Of a DNA stretch of 64,000 nt, positions 23,514 through 34,800 are shown one piece after another; within the stretch, counting starts at the first letter, position 1, and every line of letters starts with the position of its first letter. A model generated the notes under the pieces. It was not told the origin of the DNA. It did not search any database and saw only the letters and a program-made list of their open reading frames with translations. This stretch comes from Luzula sylvatica (taxonomy: Eukaryota; Streptophyta; Magnoliopsida; Poales; Juncaceae): the NCBI GenBank assembly GCA_946800325.1, contig OX326957.1, positions 18,325,591 to 18,389,590 on the forward strand. Reading direction: 5' to 3'. Both the position numbers and the translations under genes were made by a program.

Positions 23514-24077
23514 CAAAAACCCCATATACTATACAATTTGGAAGAAAAAAAAGAAAAACTGCAAAACATCTATTTTTGGAATATGCTAACTCAAAGTGAG
23601 AGACGGTCGTCGCATGAATATTATCGTTTAATTAAGAACCATCAGTTTATACTAGATTTTCCCGCGTGTTGCTACGAATACAGACATTAAAAACAAATGT
23701 TTTAGAGGATAAAAGTCGATATTATTTTTAAATGAACTAAAAAACTGTAAATGGAGAGGATGAATTGAAAAGATTGATTTATTCTACATGTTTCCATTAC
23801 GATAACAACAAAATCATATTCATTTATAAATTGTACCAAACTCAATAACTCATTTAACACATCTTTACATGCATACTCTAATATAATCAAATAATGAAAA
23901 TTTTGATGTAAAATACATTGGTTGTGTTTATATTCAAGTTTGTATTTCATTTTCCTACACACACAATTTTCAAGACAATTCTACATGATAGCTTTAATTA
24001 TTACACGAGTTATGAACTTTAGTTGTATGATGTGTTCAATTATTTTTCACAAAGGAAGTAGAGGCTAGTTCTAATCA
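23514..24077. other. unit 2 spacer with empty Helitron site
   Basis: Spacer shared with units 1 and 3 (AATATGCTAACTCAAAGTGAG and the tract around TCTACATGTTTCC). The Helitron position is unoccupied at 23813/23814. No coding sequence is apparent. Confidence 0.7.
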
Positions 24078-24465
24078 TTATTTACATGAAACGAGTGCAA
24101 TCTTTGGCGGCGAAGGAATGCGTGGAGGAAAGAGAAATGGGGTGCGAAGGCCTGCAGATAATTTCTCTTCGCCATTTCCCTTGTTGCCGCCTTTGATCTC
24201 TACTATTTGAAGAAAAAAAAATTCTTTCATCGAATTGAAAAGACTCAACTATCCAAGCAAGTCATGCTTTTTATTTGGGAAACAATATTTTGGAAATAGT
24301 TAGGGAAACAATGTTGATTAAAAATCAATTTCAGCTAGAAATTCTACCTATATTCGATTGAACAGCCGATGATAAGCCTCGAGCTTTTACGGAAGAGACG
24401 GGATTCCTCGTAACAATGAACAAGATCGTCACAAAGAGAAGTAATTTGAAAGACATTTTCCTCAT
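24078..24465 (-). CDS. small secreted peptide gene, unit 2 (79 aa)
   Basis: Exon 1 is 24465-24348 and exon 2 is 24199-24078; the intron is 148 bp, shortened by a deletion of about 70 bp that leaves both splice sites intact. Signal peptide as in unit 1. Differences from unit 1: KARGLSS in place of KARDLSS, GGNKGNG, KLSAGLRTP in place of KLAPSLRTP, RIPSPPK, and IALVSCK. The frame is open to the same TAA. That the ORF survives next to a dead DUF247 copy suggests it is either still functional or recently derived. Confidence 0.62.
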
Positions 24466-24520
24466 TTTAGCTAGCTTAATATTTAATAATTGTATACAGT
24501 GATGAATGAATTAGTATTAG

Positions 24521-24530
24521 TATATATATA
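24521..24530 (-). promoter_or_regulatory. TATA box of the unit 2 peptide gene
   Basis: TATATATATA about 56 bp upstream of the ATG, in the same relative place as in units 1 and 3. Confidence 0.5.
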
Positions 24531-25207
24531 GAGAACAAAGAAAATCTCATAGGCTGTACCTAAAGGCCATAGAGCATATAAAGCAGGATATCTTTGCATA
24601 TATATGACGATTTTAGTCATTTTTTTTTTAATTTAAGAAGTTTGCCTTTTTCAATCTGGAAAAAAATAGCAATATAATTCTATCATATTTAAAAAAAATC
24701 TTTAACTAGAATATTAGGGCAGAGAGGTCATATTTAAAAAAAATAGAGCATGCATTTTACAAAACGTAGGGACTTAAAAGTTAATATCCATCGTAAGGGA
24801 ACTAAATTACAATTCAACTAAAGTACATCCATTCATTTTATTTCCACTGACTTTTAACAAATATATAATTGTAGAATAATCGAAAAGTGAGATAATATAT
24901 TAACATACACTTTGCAAAATAATATGTACCGTAATACAAAAAAAAATATAAATTGAAATTAAACCAAATACAAGAAGGATCAAATGATTAAAAGCTTAAA
25001 TAATTAATCCCTGTGGAATTAAATTAACATTCAATAAATGAATCGTTTGCCTTTACAATTCGGCCAATTAACAAGATTAAATACTTAAAAAAATTAATTC
25101 TAAACGAAACCAAAGAAACCAAGGTTGCCCCTGATTTCTAAAAAAGACCCATAAAAAAATAATACCAACCAATCAACCAAACTAAAAACTAACACTTTAC
25201 CAAATTT

Positions 25208-25380
25208 CAATAAAGTTATGCACCCCGCATTTAATATCCCCCAATCTACCCGCACCTGATAATTGGCTCTTAAATTTCTTAATTTGCTCATTATATGCAT
25301 TAATTACTCAAAATAACATTCCATGTATATTCATGCGGGGTGAAAGCGGGTTCCAAAGTGCGGGGTGTGTAATATTGTTG
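25208..25380. mobile_element. MULE-type MITE, 173 bp
   Basis: Inverted termini CAATAAAGTTATGCACCCCG and CAACAATATTACACACCCCG with perfect 9-bp target duplications ACCAAATTT (25199-25207 and 25381-25389). The unit 1/unit 2 junction near 16369 shows the empty site (TTTACCAAATTTGCC). Confidence 0.9.
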
Positions 25381-25572
25381 ACCAAATTTGCCTTGTTTGT
25401 GTATCAATTATAATACTTCCATAGGTAATTGATTCAACTCCCAAAATGTCACTTTCTAGTTTCTTTTTTCGTTCATCAAAAAAATATGTTCGAAACTCGA
25501 AGAAAGTGACCAAACAAGTCACACAAATACCAATTTACACCATCTCTAAGTTTGTTCCTTCGATAATACGAC

Positions 25573-26919
25573 TTAGCCGAGCCATGCCTTCAATCTAGGC
25601 TTGTTCCTATTATAATACGCTTCCATCACATTATACGTAGAATTCAAGTAACAATCATCATTCAAGTCTAAATCAACACCCTCTCTAAGCTTTGTAAATA
25701 GATTTGAAACCTCGGCATCACTGTTTAACTGATGAACAATAATGCCTCTTTTTGTTAGAAGAGCCACATCATCGGGCGTCGTAACGAACTGAGACCAAAA
25801 CACGACATATGCAGTGACATAATTTTCAAATTGCGGAGATGTCTGCTCGAATGCAAGCAAGTTCCGAAACAGACATCTCGTGTTGTGATAAATATTCAAA
25901 CAAGGAATTTCTAACATTCCATCACGAAAGTCTATGTCAAGGAGAGAATGCGGGTCATCACCGGAAATCTCTCTCTTCTTAAACTGGATGCCTGATTTGT
26001 AATATTCTGTTGCTCGACGCCAATGACCTGTTTTACGGTCCAGAGATTCGTGCTCCTCGAAGTTTCGTTTGCTAGGTTTAAAGTACATGTGGCACAAGTG
26101 AAGCAAGTGATGAAAATGTTTAGGTCGATTAAATGGAGTAATTGATGTGGAGTAGCATTCGATTGTACCTTCTATAAACGCGGTTATACTTTCCATTAAT
26201 AACGAAATATCATTGTTTTCGCCCGCTGCAATTTCATATATCTTTGTGATGACGGAAAATGGAATTTGGTTTTCTAATAGTAATATATCAGTTTTGAAGA
26301 AGTCTGAATACCACATTCTGATGTGGTAAGAGTCATCTTCTTCACGGATATTTTGTTGGATTTCGTGAACTTCCAATGCTTCCATGTCGATAATGATTTC
26401 TCCCGTATTTTGATCCGTTTTCATATTTAATTTTTTATTTGATTTGGTCATATCCGACATCGGTTGCGAAATTCCTTCCACTCCATTAAGAATTAGAATC
26501 ATGAAACATCCATCAAGCAATAACATCTTTAGAAAATTATTTCGGTCCATTTCAATTTCATCGCTATAATAGTTCCGTATTTGTTTCTCCATGTTTCGGA
26601 TGGCCTGCATGTAGTCATTCAAATTCTTCTCTTTGTTCAATCTTAGGATGTGAGCTAGACACTCATATTTCATCGTCTCGACGGATTTTGTAGCCAGCTT
26701 TCCGTGGTGATATGGTCCGATGGAAAGAATATTTGGCTCGTAGGTTTTCTTATCTTCATCACGGATGTTGTTCCCAATTTTGCGAATTAGAGGGATGTCA
26801 ATACTACATTTTCCATCAATTCCACCTTGCCATGAATAATGATATGGTTCTTCTTTCGTGGCGATGATTGGATCGTCAATGTTAATTATATGCGATCCAT
26901 CGAGCTTGTTCCCTGCCAT
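25573..26919 (-). CDS. DUF247 domain protein, copy 3
   Basis: A single exon of 448 residues with the same motif series as copy 1 (SIGPYHHGK, LLLDGCFMI, DILLLENQIPF, LEIPCLNI, LFRNLLAFEQ) and the same stop after KAWLG. Differences include LILNGVEG in place of LSLHGVEG, EEHESLDRKTGHW, and TEYYKSGIQFKKREISGDD. The ORF is intact and identical in length to copy 1, which suggests both are or were recently functional. The lack of the usual C-terminal membrane helix would make the product soluble unless a missed 3' exon supplies it. Confidence 0.88.
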   Translation of the reverse strand: MAGNKLDGSHIINIDDPIIATKEEPYHYSWQGGIDGKCSIDIPLIRKIGNNIRDEDKKTYEPNILSIGPYHHGKLATKSVETMKYECLAHILRLNKEKNLNDYMQAIRNMEKQIRNYYSDEIEMDRNNFLKMLLLDGCFMILILNGVEGISQPMSDMTKSNKKLNMKTDQNTGEIIIDMEALEVHEIQQNIREEDDSYHIRMWYSDFFKTDILLLENQIPFSVITKIYEIAAGENNDISLLMESITAFIEGTIECYSTSITPFNRPKHFHHLLHLCHMYFKPSKRNFEEHESLDRKTGHWRRATEYYKSGIQFKKREISGDDPHSLLDIDFRDGMLEIPCLNIYHNTRCLFRNLLAFEQTSPQFENYVTAYVVFWSQFVTTPDDVALLTKRGIIVHQLNSDAEVSNLFTKLREGVDLDLNDDCYLNSTYNVMEAYYNRNKPRLKAWLG

Positions 26920-27191
26920 CCTTGGCAGTTGGTTCTGTAATCACCTTTAAAAGACTACAATTGACAAGATGTTGCGTCGCAAACTTAGGAGAAATTTAGG
27001 TTTTTTTTCCTTTTCTTTTAATGAATGGGGAATTTGTTATTTTGGTGTTATAATCGACACATGAAAACACTATAAATTTTGGAAGAAAAAAAGGAAAAAA
27101 CTGCAAAACGTCTATTTTTGGAATATGCTAACTCAAAGTCAGAGACGGTCGTCGCATGAATATTATCCTTTTATTAAGAACCATCAGTTTA

Positions 27192-27467
27192 TACATAATT
27201 AATATTTATTCGAATTCATAAATTTGAATCAATTGTAATGAATATTTAATTATATTTTTTAATTAGCACGTTAATTAAATGTAATTGTTCTGTAATGGAG
27301 AATTCGGCGGGTACATTTTGGAGAGTGAAAAGATATAATTAAATATACCCTCCGAATTCTCCATTACAGAACAATTACATTTAATTAACGTGCTAATTAA
27401 AAGATATAATTAAATATTCATTACAATTGATTCAAATTTATGAATTCGAATAAATATTAATTATGTA
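27192..27467. mobile_element. Tourist-like foldback MITE, 276 bp
   Basis: A long palindrome with termini TACATAATTAATATTTATTC, flanked by TTA on both sides (27189-27191, 27468-27470), as in PIF/Harbinger MITEs. The arms are over 110 bp and pair around a loop containing GGCGGGTACATTTTGG. Units 1 and 2 lack it. Confidence 0.85.
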
Positions 27468-27470
27468 TTA

Positions 27471-27763
27471 AGTTAACAACCAACTTGTACTAGTTATTAT
27501 TTTAATTAAGTGTATTAATTAGTTCTTAAAAAAATATTATGATAAAATTTGGGGAAATATATCATATTAAAAATTAAAAAAAAAAAATTCCGGCTAGATT
27601 TAAAAACCCGGTTTGGGTTATTTTTGGAATATTATCAAAAAGGGATTATTTTTGGAATATTTTTAGAAAGGGGGTTATTTTTAAAATTTTGATTCCAGAT
27701 ACGGTTATATGTAGAAATGCTCCTTGATTTATTCTACATGTTTCCATTACGATAACAACAAAA
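27471..27763. other. unit 3-specific spacer segment
   Basis: A segment without a counterpart in units 1 and 2 (TTCCGGCTAGATTTAAAAACC and a repeated TTATTTTTGGAATATT phrase), followed by the shared flank of the Helitron. No gene is seen. Confidence 0.5.
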
Positions 27764-29195
27764 TTTACCCACACCTTATGTTGGACCAAACTTTGTGCAA
27801 TTTTCTTGTGCCACATCATCGCTTTCTTTTTAGCATCATCACTTTTCTTTTTGACCATTGATTAAAATATGTGGCAAAATTTAGACCATTGATTTATCAT
27901 TGATTTTTTATAAACATTTTTTCTTTGTAGACAATTAAGTGTCCCTTATTGTACACTATGTTTTAAGAATTTTTAGAAAGTTACATCATCATAAATTAAT
28001 GATGTGGACTATTTTTATTGGTTATATTCATGTTAAACTAAGTTTATTCATTTGTGTATCATTTCACATGAGTTTACATGATCAAATGTGAATACAATGG
28101 AATATGAAAAGTTGACATATGAAATACTAATAACTTAATATATAATATTATAAACATACAACATACAGTGGTATTATTTTTAGAATTTTAATTTTAAAAA
28201 TTCATGAAATATATTCGTCTTAATTTTGTCTTTATTTTGACATCCATATTAGCATAGTTCATGCATACCATTTTCCATAATTTAAAATTTTAAAGATATT
28301 ATGCAAAGAATACAATGCAAAAAATGCATTAATTTTACCAATAATAATTTTAATTATTTTATTTAAATAGAATTTTAAATATTAATATTTATTTTAGAAA
28401 TTACAATTATACTAATATCATATAAAACTAAGTTGATAATATTTGTGTCTTTAATCAAACAAATTTAATATTATTTTCTTTGAAAAATAATAGAAATAAA
28501 AAAAAGTTTATCAATCGAAACAATTTCTTAAATTTATTAACACTTACAAAATAGTAATGTTATTTTTAAAAATATAAAATTAACAAAACTCATATGACTT
28601 AAAATAATTCATATTTATGTTATGCTAAATTAATTTTTTATATTATTTATTAAATTACTTTCACTATTAAGTTTGATATTTTTGATAATTTTCATTGCAT
28701 TTTGAATCAATAACAAATTATTAGTTCTTGATAATTAATTATATGTTACTACATATGTTGTATGATTTATTATTATAATTTATAATTTCCATTGCATTTT
28801 GAAACAATAACAAATTATTAGTATTTGATAATTAATTATATGTTACTACGTATGTTGTAGGATTTATTAGTTTTTACATTTGATATTGTATGGAATATTC
28901 TGAACAACAATGGTATAATATTCATTGTTATGTTTTTTTGTAAAATGATGTTATACCTCATGTATTATTTGTATACAATCATATTAATATAAGCGTTATT
29001 ACTTGAATAAAAAACGTAATTTTTTGTAGTCATAATATAAAATAATTTTAAAATTTATACATAATCATAGACGAATTAGTTAAAATAATTATATTGTGAA
29101 ATGATATTATCAATATCATCATATTTATAAAAAAATTATATTATAATGAAAAACATAATTAACATCCTCGCCGCGTAGCGCGAGTATTCTCCTAG
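27764..29195 (+). mobile_element. Helitron 1, short copy, 1,432 bp
   Basis: Same insertion point and termini as in unit 1: starts TTTACCCAC after AAAA, ends with hairpin (CCTCGCCGCGTAGCGCGAG) and CTCCTAG before host T. It has no nested foldback, so its interior near 28404 shows the foldback's empty site. No ORF of helicase type. Confidence 0.88.
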
Positions 29196-29587
29196 TTATA
29201 TTCATTTATAAATTGTAACAAACTCAATAACTCATTTAACACATCTTTACATGCATACTCTAATTTAATCAAATAATGAAAAATTTAATGTAAAATACAT
29301 TGGTTGTGTTTATATTCAAGTTTGTGTTTACATTGGTTGTGTTTACATTGGTTGTGTTCATTTTCCTACACACAAAATTTTCAAGACAATTCTACATGAT
29401 ACCTTTAATTATTACACGAGTTATGAATTTCATCCCAGCACTAATTTATTTATTACATAATATAATTAAAATATATAAACTTAAAAAACATTAATTTTTA
29501 TTATTTGCAATCCAAACAATAGTTGGAAATTGTAGTTGTTTAATGTGTTCAATTATTTTTCACAAAGGAAGTAGAGTGTTCTCATTA

Positions 29588-30045
29588 TTATTTACATGAA
29601 ACGCGTGCAATCTTTGGCGGCGAAGGAATGCGTGGAGGAAAGAGAAATGGGGTGCGCATGCCTGCAGATAATTTCTCTGCGCCATTTCCCTTGTCGCCGC
29701 CTTTGATCTCTGCTAAATTTGAAGAAAAAAAATTCTTTGATCGAATTGAAAAAATGGCCATAAGTAAGCGGATCTAATTTAACAAGTATCCAAGGAATGA
29801 AGAGGCAACTTGAAACATTGGAACTCAACTATCCAAGCAAGTCATTCTTTTTATTTGGGAAATAATATTTTGGAAATAATTAGGGAAACAATGTTGATTA
29901 AAAATCAATTTCAGCTAGAAATTCTACCTATATTCGATTGAACATCTGATGATAAGTCTCGAGCTTTTACGGAAGAGACGGGATTCCTCGTAACAATGAA
30001 CAAGATCGTCACAAAGAGAAGTAATTTGAAAGACATTTTCCTCAT
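29588..30045 (-). CDS. small secreted peptide gene, unit 3 (79 aa)
   Basis: Exon 1 is 30045-29928 and exon 2 is 29709-29588, with a 218-bp intron ending TTTAGCAG. The signal peptide is identical to copies 1 and 2. Differences: DLSSDVQSN in the pro-region, GNGAEKLSAGMRTP in the middle; the tail RTPFLFPPRIPSPPK and VSCK are kept. Three copies with the same exon structure, signal peptide and tail argue that this is a real gene, though expression is unknown. Confidence 0.66.
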
Positions 30046-30094
30046 TTTAGCTAGCTTGATATTTAATAATTGAATACAATGATGAATGAATTAG

Positions 30095-30104
30095 TATATA
30101 TATA
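30095..30104 (-). promoter_or_regulatory. TATA box of the unit 3 peptide gene
   Basis: TATATATATA about 50 bp upstream of the ATG, conserved with units 1 and 2. Confidence 0.5.
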
Positions 30105-30910
30105 GAAAACAAAGAAAATCTCATAGGCTGTACCTAAAGGCCATAGAGCATATAAAGCAGGATATCTTTGCATATATATGATGATTTTAGTAAAAAAAAA
30201 AAAAATTATTTAAGATGTTTGCCTTTTTCAATCTGGAAAAAAATAGCAATATAATTCTATCATATTTAAAAAAAAATCTTTAACTAGAATATTAGGGCAG
30301 AGAGGTCATATTTTAAAAAAAATAGATCATGCATTTTACAAAACGTAGGGACTAAAAAGTTAATATCCATTGTAAGGGGACTAATTTACAATTCAACTAA
30401 AGTACATCCGTTCATTTTATTTCAACTGACTTTTAACAAATATATAATTGTAGAATAATCGAAAAGTGAGATAATATATTAACATACACTTTGCAAAATA
30501 ATATGTACCGTAATACAAAAAATAACATAAATTGAAATTAAACCAAATACAAGCAGGATCAAATGATTAAAAGCTTAAATAATTAATCCCTGTGGAATTA
30601 AATTAACATTCAATAAATGAATCGTTTGCCTTTACAATTCGGCCAATTAACAAGATTAAATACTTAAAAAAATTAATTCTAAACGAAACCAAAGAAACCA
30701 AGGTTGCCCCTGATTTCTAAAAAAGACCCATAAAAAAATAAAAAAACCAACCAATCAACCAAACTAAAAACTAACACTTTATCATTTTTGACCATCTCTC
30801 TACATGTTAGAAAAAAAAAATAAAAAAATAAAAAAAAAAACCTGCTCAGATCTGTACTTTTCCTTCGACCACTTCGGCCGTGAAACTATACGGTCATCCT
30901 TGGCCCTAAT

Positions 30911-31782
30911 CTACACATCCCACCTTGATACAAAATTCCTTCTCCTCTTCCTCTCCGAATTCGCAGAAGGCTCCTCCCGTCTCCTCTTCTTGTCACCATC
31001 GCACGAAACCCCCTCGCCGCCTCTGGGTCGAGGAGGAAACGATCTGAACCGATTACTCGGCCCCACGCCGTTTCGCGCCGTACGGGAGGACACGCCTTGA
31101 GATACATTGGTACCGGATCGGTACCGTTCGCGCCTTCCCGCCTCTTCGATATCTACGCTCTCGGTACAGAGCTTCTTTGCAGGAGACGGTACCGGTTCCG
31201 GTACCACGTACCGGTTTTGAGGGTTCGGGTCTGGGTGGTCCCATCTGCTCTTGCGCTTGAGAGGGGTAAAACCGGAAGAGTGTCTGTCAGGCATAGGCTC
31301 TAGCGTATACCTCATATGTTTAGGCATGTATTTATTAAAGAACGCTTTTGCCAGTTGATGCACCTGTAATGTTATTATTATTATAAAATCATTATATAAA
31401 CTTATAAACTTATAATAATAAGTCGAATGAAATTATTATAAGCGTACCTGGTTATCCTTGTGATTCGTAATGAGGTTGAATATCGCGTCTCTGAACCTTT
31501 CTGCGCCGCGACAAGCAGGGTATTTGTTCATCTGTTCGAGAGTCCAGATATTTTTTTCCGCGAGCGTATCGAACACCTAAGTTATGACAAAATAAATAAT
31601 CGTATTTTATTTATATTTTTTTGTGGAAATATTGAGCACGAAATTGTAATTGATGAAGAGCACGAACCTTGAGGAGCTTCCGGATAACTGGGGTCCTGAT
31701 GAAATTTTCTCGATTTTGCTTAAGCATTGAATGCAACATATCCACCCCTGAATAACAACAAAACCCATGAAATCATTAAATC

Positions 31783-31840
<58 letters not shown>

Positions 31841-34800
31841 TGTACCGTTATCGTGCATGATATCATTGAGAACGGTGTAAGATTGTGTTTTTAGAATAGC
31901 ATCGAGAAGCATTAATAAGTCCCCCGCCCTGACAAAAAGAATATCAATAAAATAAACCCTAAATTTTGAAAACAAAAAGAATGAATGTATCGATCAAATT
32001 TTACAAACCTTTGAGTGGTCCCATTTTCGCCGGCTGTAACGGTGACGCTAAGCAGTTCTAGATATACCTTTCTGGCATCCTATAATTCCACCAATTTATA
32101 GAAAAGTTCATTAAATATTATTCGACCAATATATTTTTTTAATTATGATATAATAAGTTAAAAAATTTACTGTATCGCGTCTAACGCCACCGCCCTCATC
32201 TAATAACTTGGGGAGCGTCTCATCAACTGCAATTTTAATAATAAAAACAAAATAATGTTAAATACAAGTAGAAAAATATAATATAATAATGTTATTATTA
32301 TGTTGTCATGTATCTTACCCCTTTCGAAGAGTTTCTTGGCCTTCTCCTCGCGTTTTTTGTTCTCACCCAAATTGCTCTTAGATTCTTTTTTGGCCTCCTA
32401 TAATTCCACCAATTTATAAAAAAAATTCATTAATAAACATTATTCGACCAATATATTTTGTTAATTATGATATAACAAGTTAAAAAAATTACTTTATCGC
32501 GTTTACTTCCGCTGGCCTCATCTGATAATTTGGGGAGCCTCTCATCAACTGCAATTTTAATAATAAAACAAAAATAATGTTAAATACAAATAGAAAAATA
32601 TAATATTATTATTATTATTATTTTGTCATGTATCTTATTACCTCCTGGAAAGAGTTTCTTGACCTTCTCCTCGTGGTTTTTGTTGTCCCCCAAAATGCTC
32701 TTAAATTCCCGTTTTTTAATGACGTGGCTGTCCTTTGACAATGCCAACTTGTCTGCGATTTTCACGAGCCTGCCCCTCCTTGGCTTCACATCATGTAAGC
32801 CCTTATCGGATTCGGGTTCAGGACCCGCGTTACCAAGTTTATTGCGGTCTGAGCATTTGGAGGAGAGTTTTCCTTTAGACTGGGTATTCAGGAAGTCGAG
32901 GGGAGGTGTATCGTCAGCACTAGAAGACGAACGAGTTCTCCTTAAATCCACCTCACCACCAGAAGACCTTCCAGGAGCATCGAGAGACTTAACGGGTTTC
33001 AATCCGTTGAGAGGAACATCCTGAGGGCGCTTAAATTCTGTCGTGGGCTTAACGGGTAAGATATCCTCCTTAACGGGTTTAGAGACACTGGGCCCTTCAG
33101 CAGAATCGACCTTAAACATAGTGAGAGGCTTCACGGGTTTCATTCTATCGAGAGGAACATCCTGAGGGCGCTTAAATTCTGCCGCGGGATTAATGGGTAG
33201 ACTATCCTCCTTAACGGGTTTAGAGAAACTGGATTTCAATCTATTGAGAGGAAGATCGTGAGAGCGCTTAAATTCTGCCGCGGGCTTAACGGGTAGACTG
33301 TCCTTAACGGGTTGGATAGTCTGATTGGGGAGCACATACTCCTCCTCGTCGTCAGAGTCGGCTTGGACGATTAACTCGGTACTTAACGGGTCCCCTCCTA
33401 TATATCCTCTGCACAATGCAGACCCGCAAAAGCACTTCTTTGCTGCAGCCCCGTCCACTCTCACGTAGTTATAATCAAACGTCAGCTCTTCGCCCTGAAA
33501 AATAATAAGATAATTCAATAATTTGTAGAAAAAGACGAAACAAGAAAAAGACAAAAAAAGTAAAAGTACCTGTTTAATGTCCCTCACTGCGAACAGGCCG
33601 ATGCAGACTTCGCCGTCCACGATCCACTGTTTGAATTAAATGTAAAAAAAATAACAATTATAAATATTTTTATTTTATTTTTTGAAGAAAAAGATAATAA
33701 ATTGACCTACTTTCTCGGTACGGCAATTAGGATCGCAGCTATGATTTATAAATCGGCCTAAGTTGCCTTTGGAGCAAGCATCGATGACTTCGCCACCATC
33801 GAGCGTCATGAAATAAAAATGCTTTTGGCCCCTCGCAGCATATTCAATTTGCCGCGCTTCGTACGTGCGCATGTCGAGTACCTTGCCAAATTTCAAACGT
33901 TCCAAAATGAGAAATCCAGTCGAATATTAAATTTTATTAAATTGAATTGAATTTTATTAAATGTACCTCTCCGACATATTCAATGATGAAGCGGCCAGTT
34001 GGCACGTTTTCTAGAATTTGCAGGCCAAATCCCTTCTTGCCAGATCTGAACCACATTAATTTTGCATAGTTGTGCCTTTGGAACTGCATTTAATGAAAGA
34101 ACAAATAATTAAGCACAAAAAGTAAAAAGTAGTAATTAAATGAAGTACAAAATAATAAAATAAAATAAAATAAAAAACCTGTTGATTGGAGCAGAGGTCG
34201 CCACATGGACACATTCCGTTCACGCACTCCATACTGAGCATTCTATTCAAGCACTGGCTCTTGCATCCCATTCCACCGTTTTGAGGGACTTTACAGTTAC
34301 AAACCATTATCTATTTCAAAATTATCACAACACGAAAATTAAAATATATATTTTCTCATAATAATTAATATCAGTGAATAATTTCATTACAAATTTTTTA
34401 CCTCATCTACATTTTGGGTTACACGGCTGCGATGTAGAAAGATATTCGATTCGATAAGCGTGAAGTCCGCAGGCAATAGAGCTTCGAATAAAACCATAAA
34501 AAATTTAATTTTCGAAATTGAAATTGAAATAAAAAACAAGAAAAGATCCGTACTTTTTTGTGGAGAAGGCTTGGAATCCAGATCCATGTGATCCGATTTG
34601 GATGGCTGATCAGAGGAGGCCTCGTCGCCGGATCCGTCAGAGATTTCCAGCTCAGCGTTAATTGCAGAGTTCGATTTCTCTTGTGGCGTGGAACAGTCTG
34701 CATATCTCTCATCTTCGTTCTCCTTGCATGTCCTTCAGTTTATCATACAAAAATCAGATCAAATTCAATTTTAAAAATACCAAGAAACAAAAAAAAATTA

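Larger units (their letters stand above)
16371..25380 (-). repeat. tandem unit 2
   Basis: The second direct copy of the cassette: DUF247 pseudogene split by a copia element, TRIM-like LTR chain in the upstream spacer, empty Helitron site at 23813/23814, intact peptide gene, and a terminal MULE-type MITE. It lacks about 115 bp present in units 1 and 3 upstream of the peptide gene stop (around 24015) and about 70 bp of the peptide intron. Confidence 0.88.
25381..30785 (-). repeat. tandem unit 3
   Basis: The third direct copy: intact DUF247, spacer with a Tourist-like MITE, short Helitron, peptide gene, and the closing block that ends at ACTAACACTTTAT near 30781. Past that point the sequence is the 3' flank of the ASHH2 gene, so the array ends here. 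Confidence 0.88.
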
